From positions 1 to 6,698 of the forward strand of contig JAFYMZ010000187.1 in NCBI GenBank assembly GCA_017548175.1: a stretch of DNA of 6,698 nucleotides, given 5' to 3'. The position numbers and the translations under genes are program-made. Shown one piece after another: positions 1 to 5,115 of the stretch. The stretch comes from Clostridia bacterium. GTDB taxonomy: Bacteria; Bacillota_A; Clostridia; Oscillospirales; Butyricicoccaceae. The number at the start of each line of letters is the position of its first letter. Within the stretch, counting starts at the first letter, position 1. The notes beneath the pieces are model-generated. The model ran no database searches and was not told where the DNA came from. It saw only the letters and a list, made by a program, of their open reading frames with translations.

Positions 1-180
1 AACGAAGGCAGCACCGGAAACGAAGGCAGCACCGGCAACGAGGGCAGCACCGGAAACGAAGGCAACACCGGCAACCAAGGCAGCACCGGAAACGAAGGCA
101 ATACCGGCAACGAGGGCAGCACCGGAAACGAAGGCAGCACCGGCAACGAAGGCAACACCGGCAACGAGGGCAGCCAGTCC
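1..180 (+). repeat. 18-bp in-frame tandem repeat (about 10 units, cut at left edge)
   Basis: Nine full 18-bp units (1-162) plus a diverging tenth (163-180) follow the pattern aacgaaggcagcaccggM and translate as NEGSTG, NEGNTG or NQGSTG. Differences are mostly single transitions: gaa/gag, agc/aac (Ser to Asn) and one gaa-to-caa change. The last codon alternates gga, ggc through units 1 to 8, suggesting that a 36-bp dimer was the unit of expansion. Glycine falls at every third residue from residue 3 to 57. The array extends beyond the window, so its full length is unknown. Gain or loss of whole units keeps the reading frame and only changes linker length. Confidence 0.95.
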
Positions 181-1266
181 GGCGGCTATCGCCCCACCAA
201 ACCCACCGCATCGCCCAACCCTGTGACCATCCGCCTGACCGGCGTGGGCGATAACCTGCTGCACGACTCCGTCAGCTACAGTGCCCAGCAGGCCGACGGC
301 AGCTATGACTATTCCGGCCTGTATGCCGCCGTGGCCGATGTGTTCCGCGGCAGCGACATCGCCTTCATCAACCAAGAGGTGATGCTCACCGGTCAGGTCT
401 CCGCATACCCCAGCATTGCCGCCAAGGCCGAATGTGCCGACGCGCTGAAAGCGCTGGGCTTCAATGTCATCAATCTGGCTACCAATCACGCACTGGACAA
501 GGGTGTTTCCGGTCTGGAAACTTGCCTGCAGAATGTCCACGACCGCAACTTTGATGCCGTTCTGGGCGCATTCCGCAGCGAAGACGAGTCCAAGCAGCAG
601 ATTATTCTGGAAAAACAGGGCATCCGCTTCGGTTTCTTGTCCTATACCTACAACATCAACGGCAGCGGCCTGCCCGCAGGCAAAAAGTGGATGGTAGCCA
701 AAATCGACGAGGACAAGATCCGCGCCGAAGTCACCGCCCTGCGGAAGGAATGCGACTACCTCATCGTCTCTATGCATTGGGGTACCGAATATCAGGACAA
801 GCAGAGCAAGACGCAGGAAAATCAAGCAAAACTGCTGGCCGAACTGGGCGTGGATCTAGTCATCGGCAGCCATCCCCACGTGCTGCAGCCTGCCAAGTGG
901 TACGACCGTCCCGACGGCGGCAAGATGTACTGCACTTATTCCTTGGGCAACTTTATCTCCAACCAGCGCAAATGGGCCACCATGCTGGGCGGCATTCTGG
1001 ACATCACGCTGGAGTTTGACGCCAACAACGGCGCACTCATCGCCGTCAAGGATGCAGGCATTATCCCCACCGTTACCCATTATAACTACCTGACCACCAA
1101 CGGTGGTATCACCCGCGGCCATCAGGTCATCCTGCTGGAGGATTACACCCAAGACCAGGCCGCCGCCCACGGCATCAAAAACTGGGCAGGAGAACTGACC
1201 CTCTCCTGGCTGCAAAAGCACGCCGCCGCCGTGCTGGGCGAGCATCAGCGCACGTGGCAAAAATAA
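1..1266 (+). CDS. CapA-family (PGA_cap) protein with Gly-X-Y repeat linker, 5' end missing
   Basis: The open frame runs in from the left edge, so the true start and any signal peptide lie outside the window; 421 residues are visible. Residues 1-60 are a six-residue repeat (NEGSTG and variants). A Pro/Thr/Ser linker follows (about 61-74), then a CapA domain from about 75. CapA hallmarks, numbered from the window start, are GDNLLHD (D84), INQEVM (N124, E126), NLATNH with Asp (N162, H163, D166), HWGTEY (H259, E263), GSHPHV (H291, H293) and YSLGNF (N317). In this calcineurin-like metallophosphatase fold such Asp, Asn, Glu and His residues are the expected metal or active-site positions. Family members act at the cell surface and were first linked to poly-gamma-glutamate capsule, but no capsule synthase or exporter gene is visible here, so the substrate is unknown. 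By analogy with the next gene it is probably an exported lipoprotein (inference). A GTG at 223 is internal and is not the start. A hairpin follows the stop codon. Confidence 0.9.
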   Translation, partial: NEGSTGNEGSTGNEGSTGNEGNTGNQGSTGNEGNTGNEGSTGNEGSTGNEGNTGNEGSQSGGYRPTKPTASPNPVTIRLTGVGDNLLHDSVSYSAQQADGSYDYSGLYAAVADVFRGSDIAFINQEVMLTGQVSAYPSIAAKAECADALKALGFNVINLATNHALDKGVSGLETCLQNVHDRNFDAVLGAFRSEDESKQQIILEKQGIRFGFLSYTYNINGSGLPAGKKWMVAKIDEDKIRAEVTALRKECDYLIVSMHWGTEYQDKQSKTQENQAKLLAELGVDLVIGSHPHVLQPAKWYDRPDGGKMYCTYSLGNFISNQRKWATMLGGILDITLEFDANNGALIAVKDAGIIPTVTHYNYLTTNGGITRGHQVILLEDYTQDQAAAHGIKNWAGELTLSWLQKHAAAVLGEHQRTWQK

Positions 1267-1270
1267 CTGC

Positions 1271-1318
1271 AAAAAATCGGCAATTTCTCGGGCTTTTGAG
1301 AAATTGCCGATTGCTTTT
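1271..1318 (+). terminator. Hairpin terminator after the first CapA gene
   Basis: A perfect 15-bp inverted repeat (1275-1289 with 1298-1312) encloses an 8-nt loop. It lies 8 nt after the stop codon of the first CapA gene. It is followed by a short, interrupted T-run (gcttttat) and preceded by six A residues, so it could also work on the opposite strand. The stem is AT-rich, so it may be leaky. A second T-run at 1327-1332 lies further downstream. Confidence 0.6.
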
Positions 1319-1339
1319 ATGCCCGATTTTTTGTATATT
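1311..1339 (+). promoter_or_regulatory. Weak candidate SigA-type promoter for the CapA2-dusB-sigma operon
   Basis: TTGCTT (1311-1316) and TATATT (1334-1339) are separated by 17 bp in the only AT-rich stretch upstream of the second CapA gene. The -10 element matches consensus at 5 of 6 positions but the -35 at only 3 of 6, and the -35 overlaps the right arm of the upstream hairpin. In AT-rich DNA such matches arise easily by chance. Other -10-like strings (tatagat at 1340, taatat at 1351) are nearby. I saw no clear ECF-type promoter here. Confidence 0.25.
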
Positions 1340-1387
1340 TATAGATGGAGTAATATGCGATTTTTTCGCCGGATTGATTTTGGAAAG

Positions 1388-1392
1388 AGAGG
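1388..1392 (+). promoter_or_regulatory. Ribosome binding site deciding the CapA2 start
   Basis: AGAGG lies 7 nt before ATG 1400, which begins a textbook lipoprotein signal peptide. An in-frame ATG at 1355 has GGAG only 4 nt upstream and would add 15 residues before the signal peptide. The ATG at 1304 lies in the terminator hairpin. Confidence 0.65.
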
Positions 1393-1399
1393 AAACACC

Positions 1400-2590
1400 A
1401 TGCACAAACTTACCCATTGGGTCGCTTTCTTGCTGGCCCTGATGATGCTGTTCTCTCTCTCTGCCTGTACTGCGGTGGACGACCCCGATGTACAGCAGCC
1501 GGATTCCGGTCTCACCGATCCCGACGGCGGCACCCAGCCCGACCCGCCCAAGCCGGTGACCATCCGCATCACCGCCGCCGGCGATAATCTGCTGCACGAT
1601 CCCATCAGCAAACTGGCCAAGCAGTCCGACGGCACGTACGACTATACCTACCTCTATCAGCATATCAAAAAAGCCGTAGAGGGCAGCGATATCGCCTACA
1701 TCAACGAAGAAGTCATGCTGTGCGATGTGGTGGCAAATTATCCGCGTTTCTCCGCCATGAGCAGCGTGGCCGATGCCCTACTGGATGCCGGCTTTAACGT
1801 GATGAATCTGGCCACGAATCACAGTCTGGACCGCGGCGTTTCCGGTTTGGAAACCTGCTTGGAAAATGTCCACCGGCGTGATTTTGATGCCGTTCTGGGC
1901 GCATTCCGCACCGAAGAAGAGTCCAAGCAGCAGATCATCGTGGAAAAACAGGGCATCCGCTTCGGCTTCTTGTCCTACACCTACGGTCTCAACGGTCTGA
2001 ACCTCCCTGCGGACAAGCAGTGGATGGTGGCCCGCATCGAGGAAGAAAAGATCCGCACCGAATGTGCCGCCCTGAAGGAGAACTGCGATTACCTCATCGT
2101 CTCCATGCATTGGGGCAACGAATATCAGACCAAACAAAATGCCGAGCAGGAAACCTTGGCACAGATCCTGGCGGAAGAAGGCGTAGATCTGGTCATCGGC
2201 ACCCATCCCCATGTGATCCAGCCTGCCGTGTGGTATGACCGTCCCGACGGCGGCAAGATGTATTGCGTGTACTCGCTGGGCAACTTCGTCTCCAATCAGC
2301 ACCGCCGCGACACCATGCTGGGCGGTCTGCTGGATATGACGCTGGAGTTCGATGCCACCACCGGCGACCTGATGGCCGTCAAATCTGCCGGCATCATTCC
2401 GCTGGTAATGCATTTCCAGGATCGGTTCACCATCCAGCACGCCTATCTGCTGGAGGACTATACCGAGCAGCTGGCCGCTGCCCACGGCATCAAAAACTAT
2501 ACGAAAGTCTTAACCTTGGATTATCTGGAAGATCTGGCCGACTCCGTTTTGGGCGACCAGCGCCGCAGTTGGGAGGATACCAATGATTAA
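1400..2590 (+). CDS. CapA-family surface lipoprotein
   Basis: This 396-residue protein starts with a lipoprotein signal peptide: a basic/polar N-terminus, a hydrophobic core at about 8-20, and lipobox LSAC with Cys23 as the predicted lipidated residue. It should therefore be anchored on the outer face of the membrane. A Pro/Asp/Gly-rich linker (24-52) leads into a CapA metallophosphatase-like domain (about 53-340). Its motifs are GDNLLHD (D62), INEEVM (N102, E104), NLATNH with D144 (N140, H141), HWGNEY (H237, E241), GTHPHV (H269, H271) and YSLGNF (N295). It is about two thirds identical by eye to the CapA domain encoded just upstream, so the two are tandem paralogues. It lacks the six-residue repeat. 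Its stop overlaps the dusB start by 8 bp, making it the likely first gene of the operon. The family is linked to poly-gamma-glutamate or related surface polymers, but the substrate here is unknown and no capsule synthase is nearby. Confidence 0.92.
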   Translation: MHKLTHWVAFLLALMMLFSLSACTAVDDPDVQQPDSGLTDPDGGTQPDPPKPVTIRITAAGDNLLHDPISKLAKQSDGTYDYTYLYQHIKKAVEGSDIAYINEEVMLCDVVANYPRFSAMSSVADALLDAGFNVMNLATNHSLDRGVSGLETCLENVHRRDFDAVLGAFRTEEESKQQIIVEKQGIRFGFLSYTYGLNGLNLPADKQWMVARIEEEKIRTECAALKENCDYLIVSMHWGNEYQTKQNAEQETLAQILAEEGVDLVIGTHPHVIQPAVWYDRPDGGKMYCVYSLGNFVSNQHRRDTMLGGLLDMTLEFDATTGDLMAVKSAGIIPLVMHFQDRFTIQHAYLLEDYTEQLAAAHGIKNYTKVLTLDYLEDLADSVLGDQRRSWEDTND

Positions 2591-3575
2591 GTTCTGTGGG
2601 CTGGACCTTACCGCCCCCTTTTTTCTGGCGCCCATGGCTGGCGTCACCGATTCCCCTTTTCGCACCGTCTGCGCCGAAGCCGGTGCAGCCCTGACCTATA
2701 CCGAAATGATCAGCGCCAAAGCGCTGGTTTACCGGGATAAAAAGACCATGAACCTGATGCGCCTGTGGGACGACCCTGCCCCCGGCGTGGTGCAGCTCTT
2801 CGGCAGCGAACCCGATATTATGGGCGAAGCCGCCGCCATCGCCGCCGAAATCACCGGCACCCCTATGATCGACATCAATATGGGCTGCCCCGTGCCTAAG
2901 GTAGCCGGTCACGGTGAAGGCAGCGCTTTGATGGGCGACGTGCCCCGTGCCGAAGCCATCATTCGCGCGGTGAAGCAAAACTCCCCCGTGCCCGTGACCG
3001 TCAAGTTCCGTGCCGGATTGAACGATGCCAGCATCAATGCCGTGGAGTTCGCCAAAATGGCAGAAGCCGCCGGTGCCGATGCCGTCACCGTCCACGGCCG
3101 CACCCGTGAGCAGATGTACCGCGGCCGCAGCGACCGTACCATCATCGCCAAGGTCAAGCAGGCGGTGGACTTGCCCGTCATTGCCAGCGGCGACGCCCTG
3201 TCCGGCCCCGACTGTATGGACATCCTGCGCGAAACCGGTGCCGATGCGGTGATGATCGCCCGCGGTGCCCAAGGCAACCCCATGATCTTTGCCGACTGTC
3301 TGGCACTGTGGCAAGGCAAGCCCCTGCCCGAGCATACCCCCGAAGAAATCGTGGCCCTGATGCGCCGTCAGGCGGAACTTTGCGTGCAGCGCAAAGGCGA
3401 ATCCGCCATGGTGGAACTGCGCAAACACGGCCTTTGGTATCTGGACCGGTTCCGGTCCGGCCGCCGGCTGAAGCCGGAAATGTCGATGATCTCGACCTTA
3501 GCCCAATTCCACAGCATCTGCGACCAGATCTTGGAACAGGGTTTTTGCTGCAAGAAAGGAGATGGCGCACTGTGA
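2583..3575 (+). CDS. dusB: tRNA-dihydrouridine synthase (DusB type)
   Basis: This 330-residue enzyme belongs to the FMN-dependent Dus family, which reduces specific uridines in tRNA to dihydrouridine in the cytoplasm using NADPH. The TIM-barrel signatures occur in order: APMAGVTDSPFR (16-27), VQLFGSEP (70-77), DINMGCPVPKV (97-107) with Cys102 as the expected catalytic acid, GEGSALM (111-117), VKFRAG (140-145), VHGRTREQMYRG (170-181), ASGD (201-204, where many relatives have GNGD) and ARGAQGNPMIF (226-236). The C-terminal helical tRNA-binding part includes RKHGLWYL (280-287). Length fits the family. The start is supported by GGGAGG (2571-2576) 6 nt upstream. It overlaps the CapA gene by 8 bp, and its stop shares GTGA with the sigma-factor start, so translation is probably coupled on both sides. 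The exact target uridine cannot be read from sequence; the DusB label rests on overall motif pattern. Confidence 0.95.
   Translation: MIKFCGLDLTAPFFLAPMAGVTDSPFRTVCAEAGAALTYTEMISAKALVYRDKKTMNLMRLWDDPAPGVVQLFGSEPDIMGEAAAIAAEITGTPMIDINMGCPVPKVAGHGEGSALMGDVPRAEAIIRAVKQNSPVPVTVKFRAGLNDASINAVEFAKMAEAAGADAVTVHGRTREQMYRGRSDRTIIAKVKQAVDLPVIASGDALSGPDCMDILRETGADAVMIARGAQGNPMIFADCLALWQGKPLPEHTPEEIVALMRRQAELCVQRKGESAMVELRKHGLWYLDRFRSGRRLKPEMSMISTLAQFHSICDQILEQGFCCKKGDGAL
3555..3561 (+). promoter_or_regulatory. Ribosome binding site for the GTG-started sigma factor
   Basis: AAAGGAG lies 10 nt before GTG 3572, inside the last codons of dusB. No in-frame ATG lies close by, and the GTG gives the expected ECF N-terminus just before the region 2 motif, so the site fixes a non-ATG start. 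Confidence 0.7.
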
Positions 3576-4183
3576 CATCCGATCTGGAACTGGTATCCCG
3601 TGCCAAAGAGGGCGACCGACAGGCCTTCGAGACATTGGTGAGCCGTTACGAAAGCAAAATCTATCATATGGCCCTGCGCTATACCGGCGATGCCCAAGAG
3701 GCGCTGGATATCACCCAAGAGGTGTTCCTCCGGATGTATCGCGGTCTGTATTCCTGTCAGCAAGACTGCAATGTCAGCGTGTGGCTGTATCGCCTGACCG
3801 ATCTAGTCTGCAAGGATGCCGTCCGCCAGATCAGCAGCCGTGCCGTGCTGTCCGAGCACGAACAGGACAGCGACGAGCCCTATGAGATCGAGATCCCCGA
3901 CCTGCGCTACAATCCCGAGAGCGTCTATGACCGTGCCGCCCTGCGCGACACCATCGTGGACGCCGTCTCCGCGCTGCCCGAGCATTTGCGCAAGGTCATC
4001 GTCCTGCGCGAGATCGCCGGTATGACCTATGAAGAGATCTCCGACTGTCTGGAACTGGAACTGGGCACCGTCAAATCCCGCATTGCCCGCGGCCGCGACA
4101 AACTGCGCAGCTTTTTGTCCCGCCCGGTGGAGAAAAAAGAAACCGAAACCAAGAAACCGCAGAAGGGAGGTGGCCGTAAATGA
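3572..4183 (+). CDS. ECF (sigma-70 family) RNA polymerase sigma factor, SigW-like
   Basis: This 203-residue protein has the two-domain ECF layout. Region 2 (about 5-85) contains LVSRAKEGDRQAFETLV, the core-binding stretch DITQEVFLRMYRGL (46-59) and VWLYRL (70-75). Region 4 (about 122-182) contains LPEHLRKVIVLREIAGMTYEEI and the helix-turn-helix GTVKSRIARGRDKLR (165-179), which reads -35 elements. Domain sigma-1.1 and region 3 are absent, as expected for this class. A variable acidic linker (95-120) joins the domains. The tail (187-203) is Lys-rich, and its Gly-Gly-Gly is encoded by the Shine-Dalgarno sequence of the next gene. The start is GTG, sharing GTGA with the dusB stop. The downstream gene encodes a membrane zinc anti-sigma factor overlapping by ATGA, so activity is probably held down by that partner until an envelope signal arrives. 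The SigW-like label rests on resemblance and on the RsiW-like partner; the regulon is unknown. Confidence 0.92.
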   Translation: MTSDLELVSRAKEGDRQAFETLVSRYESKIYHMALRYTGDAQEALDITQEVFLRMYRGLYSCQQDCNVSVWLYRLTDLVCKDAVRQISSRAVLSEHEQDSDEPYEIEIPDLRYNPESVYDRAALRDTIVDAVSALPEHLRKVIVLREIAGMTYEEISDCLELELGTVKSRIARGRDKLRSFLSRPVEKKETETKKPQKGGGRK

Positions 4184-5013
4184 GTAAGACCTGTCAGGAA
4201 ACCATTGAACTGATGAACCTCTATCTGGACGGCCGCCTGTCTGGCGGACAGTATCAGGAACTGGCCAAGCATCAGGCCACCTGCGAGCACTGCCGCAAGC
4301 GGATGAATTACCTGCGCGTCATCTCTTCCGAGATCCGCAACGACCGCCCCGCGATGCCTGCGGATCTGCATAACAGCATTATGCGGTATATCGATCAGGC
4401 CGAGGCTCCCGCCCCCGAACCGGCTGCCACCTCCAAAAAGCGCAAGCCTCTGGTCTTTGGTGCCATTGCCGCCGCATTGGTGCTGGTGCTGGTGGGTTCC
4501 TTTGCCCTGAAAAATCTGAATGCGGCAAACACTCCCGGTGACGTATCCGACTTGGATACCGCCAAAGAAAGCAGTTGGTTCGAGCGCTTCCTGGATCTCT
4601 TCAAAGGGGACGAGGAAGAAAAAGACCCCGACTCTGAAACGGATGACGGTACCCAGTCCGGCACGCAAACGGGCGACCCGGACAATGCCAACAAGGATAA
4701 GGACAAAGTGACGGCAGATAAGACCGAAGGCACCTATACGGTGCCTGCCCTGCGTACGAAAGAGCGGTTTGCCCAGTACATCGTGGCAACGGGTGCGGTG
4801 ACCGACCTGCAGGACTACTTTGGTCTGGAAAGCGTCAAAGTGTATCCCGAAGACGGCAGCGTCTATGTTTGCCTGCCCAATCAGGCCGGCGCGCTGACCG
4901 ATGCTTACATTTACATCCGGCAGAAGGCTCTGACCCTGCACGTGAATCCCAAGGGTCTGCCTGCCATCGATGCCAATTCCCCCGAAGTCCTGTTCGTCAT
5001 CTTCCCCAAATAA
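4180..5013 (+). CDS. Membrane-bound zinc-finger anti-sigma factor, RsiW-like
   Basis: This 277-residue protein has a cytoplasmic ZAS (zf-HC2) domain, one membrane span and an extracytoplasmic part. Zinc ligands are Cys5 and the His31-x3-Cys35-x2-Cys38 cluster, the same arrangement I recall in Bacillus RsiW; a PADLHNSIM segment (60-68) follows, also RsiW-like. A basic KKRK (86-89) precedes a hydrophobic span (about 91-110), predicting the N-terminus inside the cell. Outside comes an acidic, Ser/Thr/Gly/Asp-rich stalk (about 118-185) and then a compact, apparently folded module (about 186-277) that I do not recognise. By family analogy it binds the upstream sigma factor and is inactivated by regulated proteolysis. 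The start ATG shares ATGA with the sigma-factor stop, and GGGAGGTGG (4165-4173) is a strong ribosome binding site, consistent with balanced synthesis of the pair. A strong terminator follows 14 nt after the stop, ending the operon. Confidence 0.9.
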   Translation: MSKTCQETIELMNLYLDGRLSGGQYQELAKHQATCEHCRKRMNYLRVISSEIRNDRPAMPADLHNSIMRYIDQAEAPAPEPAATSKKRKPLVFGAIAAALVLVLVGSFALKNLNAANTPGDVSDLDTAKESSWFERFLDLFKGDEEEKDPDSETDDGTQSGTQTGDPDNANKDKDKVTADKTEGTYTVPALRTKERFAQYIVATGAVTDLQDYFGLESVKVYPEDGSVYVCLPNQAGALTDAYIYIRQKALTLHVNPKGLPAIDANSPEVLFVIFPK

Positions 5014-5027
5014 CTGCATCATACCCT

Positions 5028-5060
5028 GCACCCGCGGCAAATGCCGTGGGTGCTTTTTTA
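5028..5060 (+). terminator. Strong intrinsic terminator ending the CapA2-dusB-sigma/anti-sigma operon
   Basis: The arms 5028-5039 (gcacccgcggca) and 5042-5053 (tgccgtgggtgc) pair along their length with one G-U wobble (5034 with 5047), leaving a tight AAAT-type loop. Six T residues (5054-5059) follow directly. It sits just after the anti-sigma stop and just before the candidate forespore promoter, separating the two operons. Confidence 0.93.
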
Positions 5061-5068
5061 TGCTTCCG

Positions 5069-5097
5069 GTATCATTTGCCGGTTTTTGCCCATACTA
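5069..5097 (+). promoter_or_regulatory. Candidate SigG (forespore) promoter for the germination operon
   Basis: CATACTA (5091-5097) fits the SigG -10 consensus CATWHTA fully. GTATC (5069-5073) fits the -35 pattern GHATR at four of five positions, and the spacer is 17 bp, within the usual 17-18. Germinant-receptor operons are classically SigG-dependent, so position and match agree. The expected transcription start is about 5103-5104, right at the Shine-Dalgarno sequence, giving a very short leader. Consensus sequences are from memory of Bacillus work. Confidence 0.6.
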
Positions 5098-5102
5098 TCG
5101 GC

Positions 5103-5110
5103 AGGAGGTG
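5103..5110 (+). promoter_or_regulatory. Near-perfect Shine-Dalgarno of the gerA gene
   Basis: AGGAGGTG is nearly fully complementary to the 16S rRNA 3' end, with 7 nt between GGAGG and ATG 5116. It settles the start at 5116. An ATG at 5111 is out of frame and too close to the site, and the upstream in-frame ATG at 5041 lies inside the terminator stem-loop. Confidence 0.85.
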
Positions 5111-5115
5111 ATGCT

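Noticed and set aside
1..180. CRISPR array
   Set aside because: The 18-bp units are contiguous with no spacers, are in frame, and continue into a CapA domain.
1304..1399. Longer N-terminus for the second CapA protein (ATG at 1304, or at 1355)
   Set aside because: 1304 lies in the terminator hairpin with no ribosome binding site. 1355 has GGAG only 4 nt upstream and would put 15 extra, Arg-rich residues before a normal lipoprotein signal peptide. ATG 1400 has a better-spaced site. 1355 remains a weak alternative.
223..2590. A complete poly-gamma-glutamate capsule locus
   Set aside because: Only CapA-like genes are present; no PgsB/CapB ligase or PgsC/CapC-like membrane gene is in the window, so a capsule function cannot be claimed.
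2490..3428. Long minus-strand open frame (312 codons) opposite dusB
   Set aside because: It is His/Gly/Ala-rich, matches no family I know, and lies antisense to a clear dusB; long antisense frames are expected in GC-rich genes.
3533..3560. ECF-type autoregulatory promoter (GGAAC at 3533) before the sigma-factor gene
   Set aside because: No CGTC-like -10 element appears at the expected 16-17 bp spacing; a lone GGAAC is common by chance.
3308..3571. In-frame extension of the sigma factor back to ATG 3308
   Set aside because: The extension lies wholly within dusB in another frame, has an Arg/Pro/Ala-rich composition typical of out-of-frame GC-rich DNA, and the ECF domain begins exactly after GTG 3572 with its own ribosome binding site.
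4027..5040. Long minus-strand open frame (337 codons) opposite the sigma/anti-sigma genes
   Set aside because: It spans the terminator and antisense of two well-supported genes, with no recognisable domain or good start signal.
5041..5115. In-frame extension of the GerA protein back to ATG 5041
   Set aside because: That ATG is inside the terminator loop and stem and upstream of the likely promoter; ATG 5116 has a near-perfect Shine-Dalgarno.
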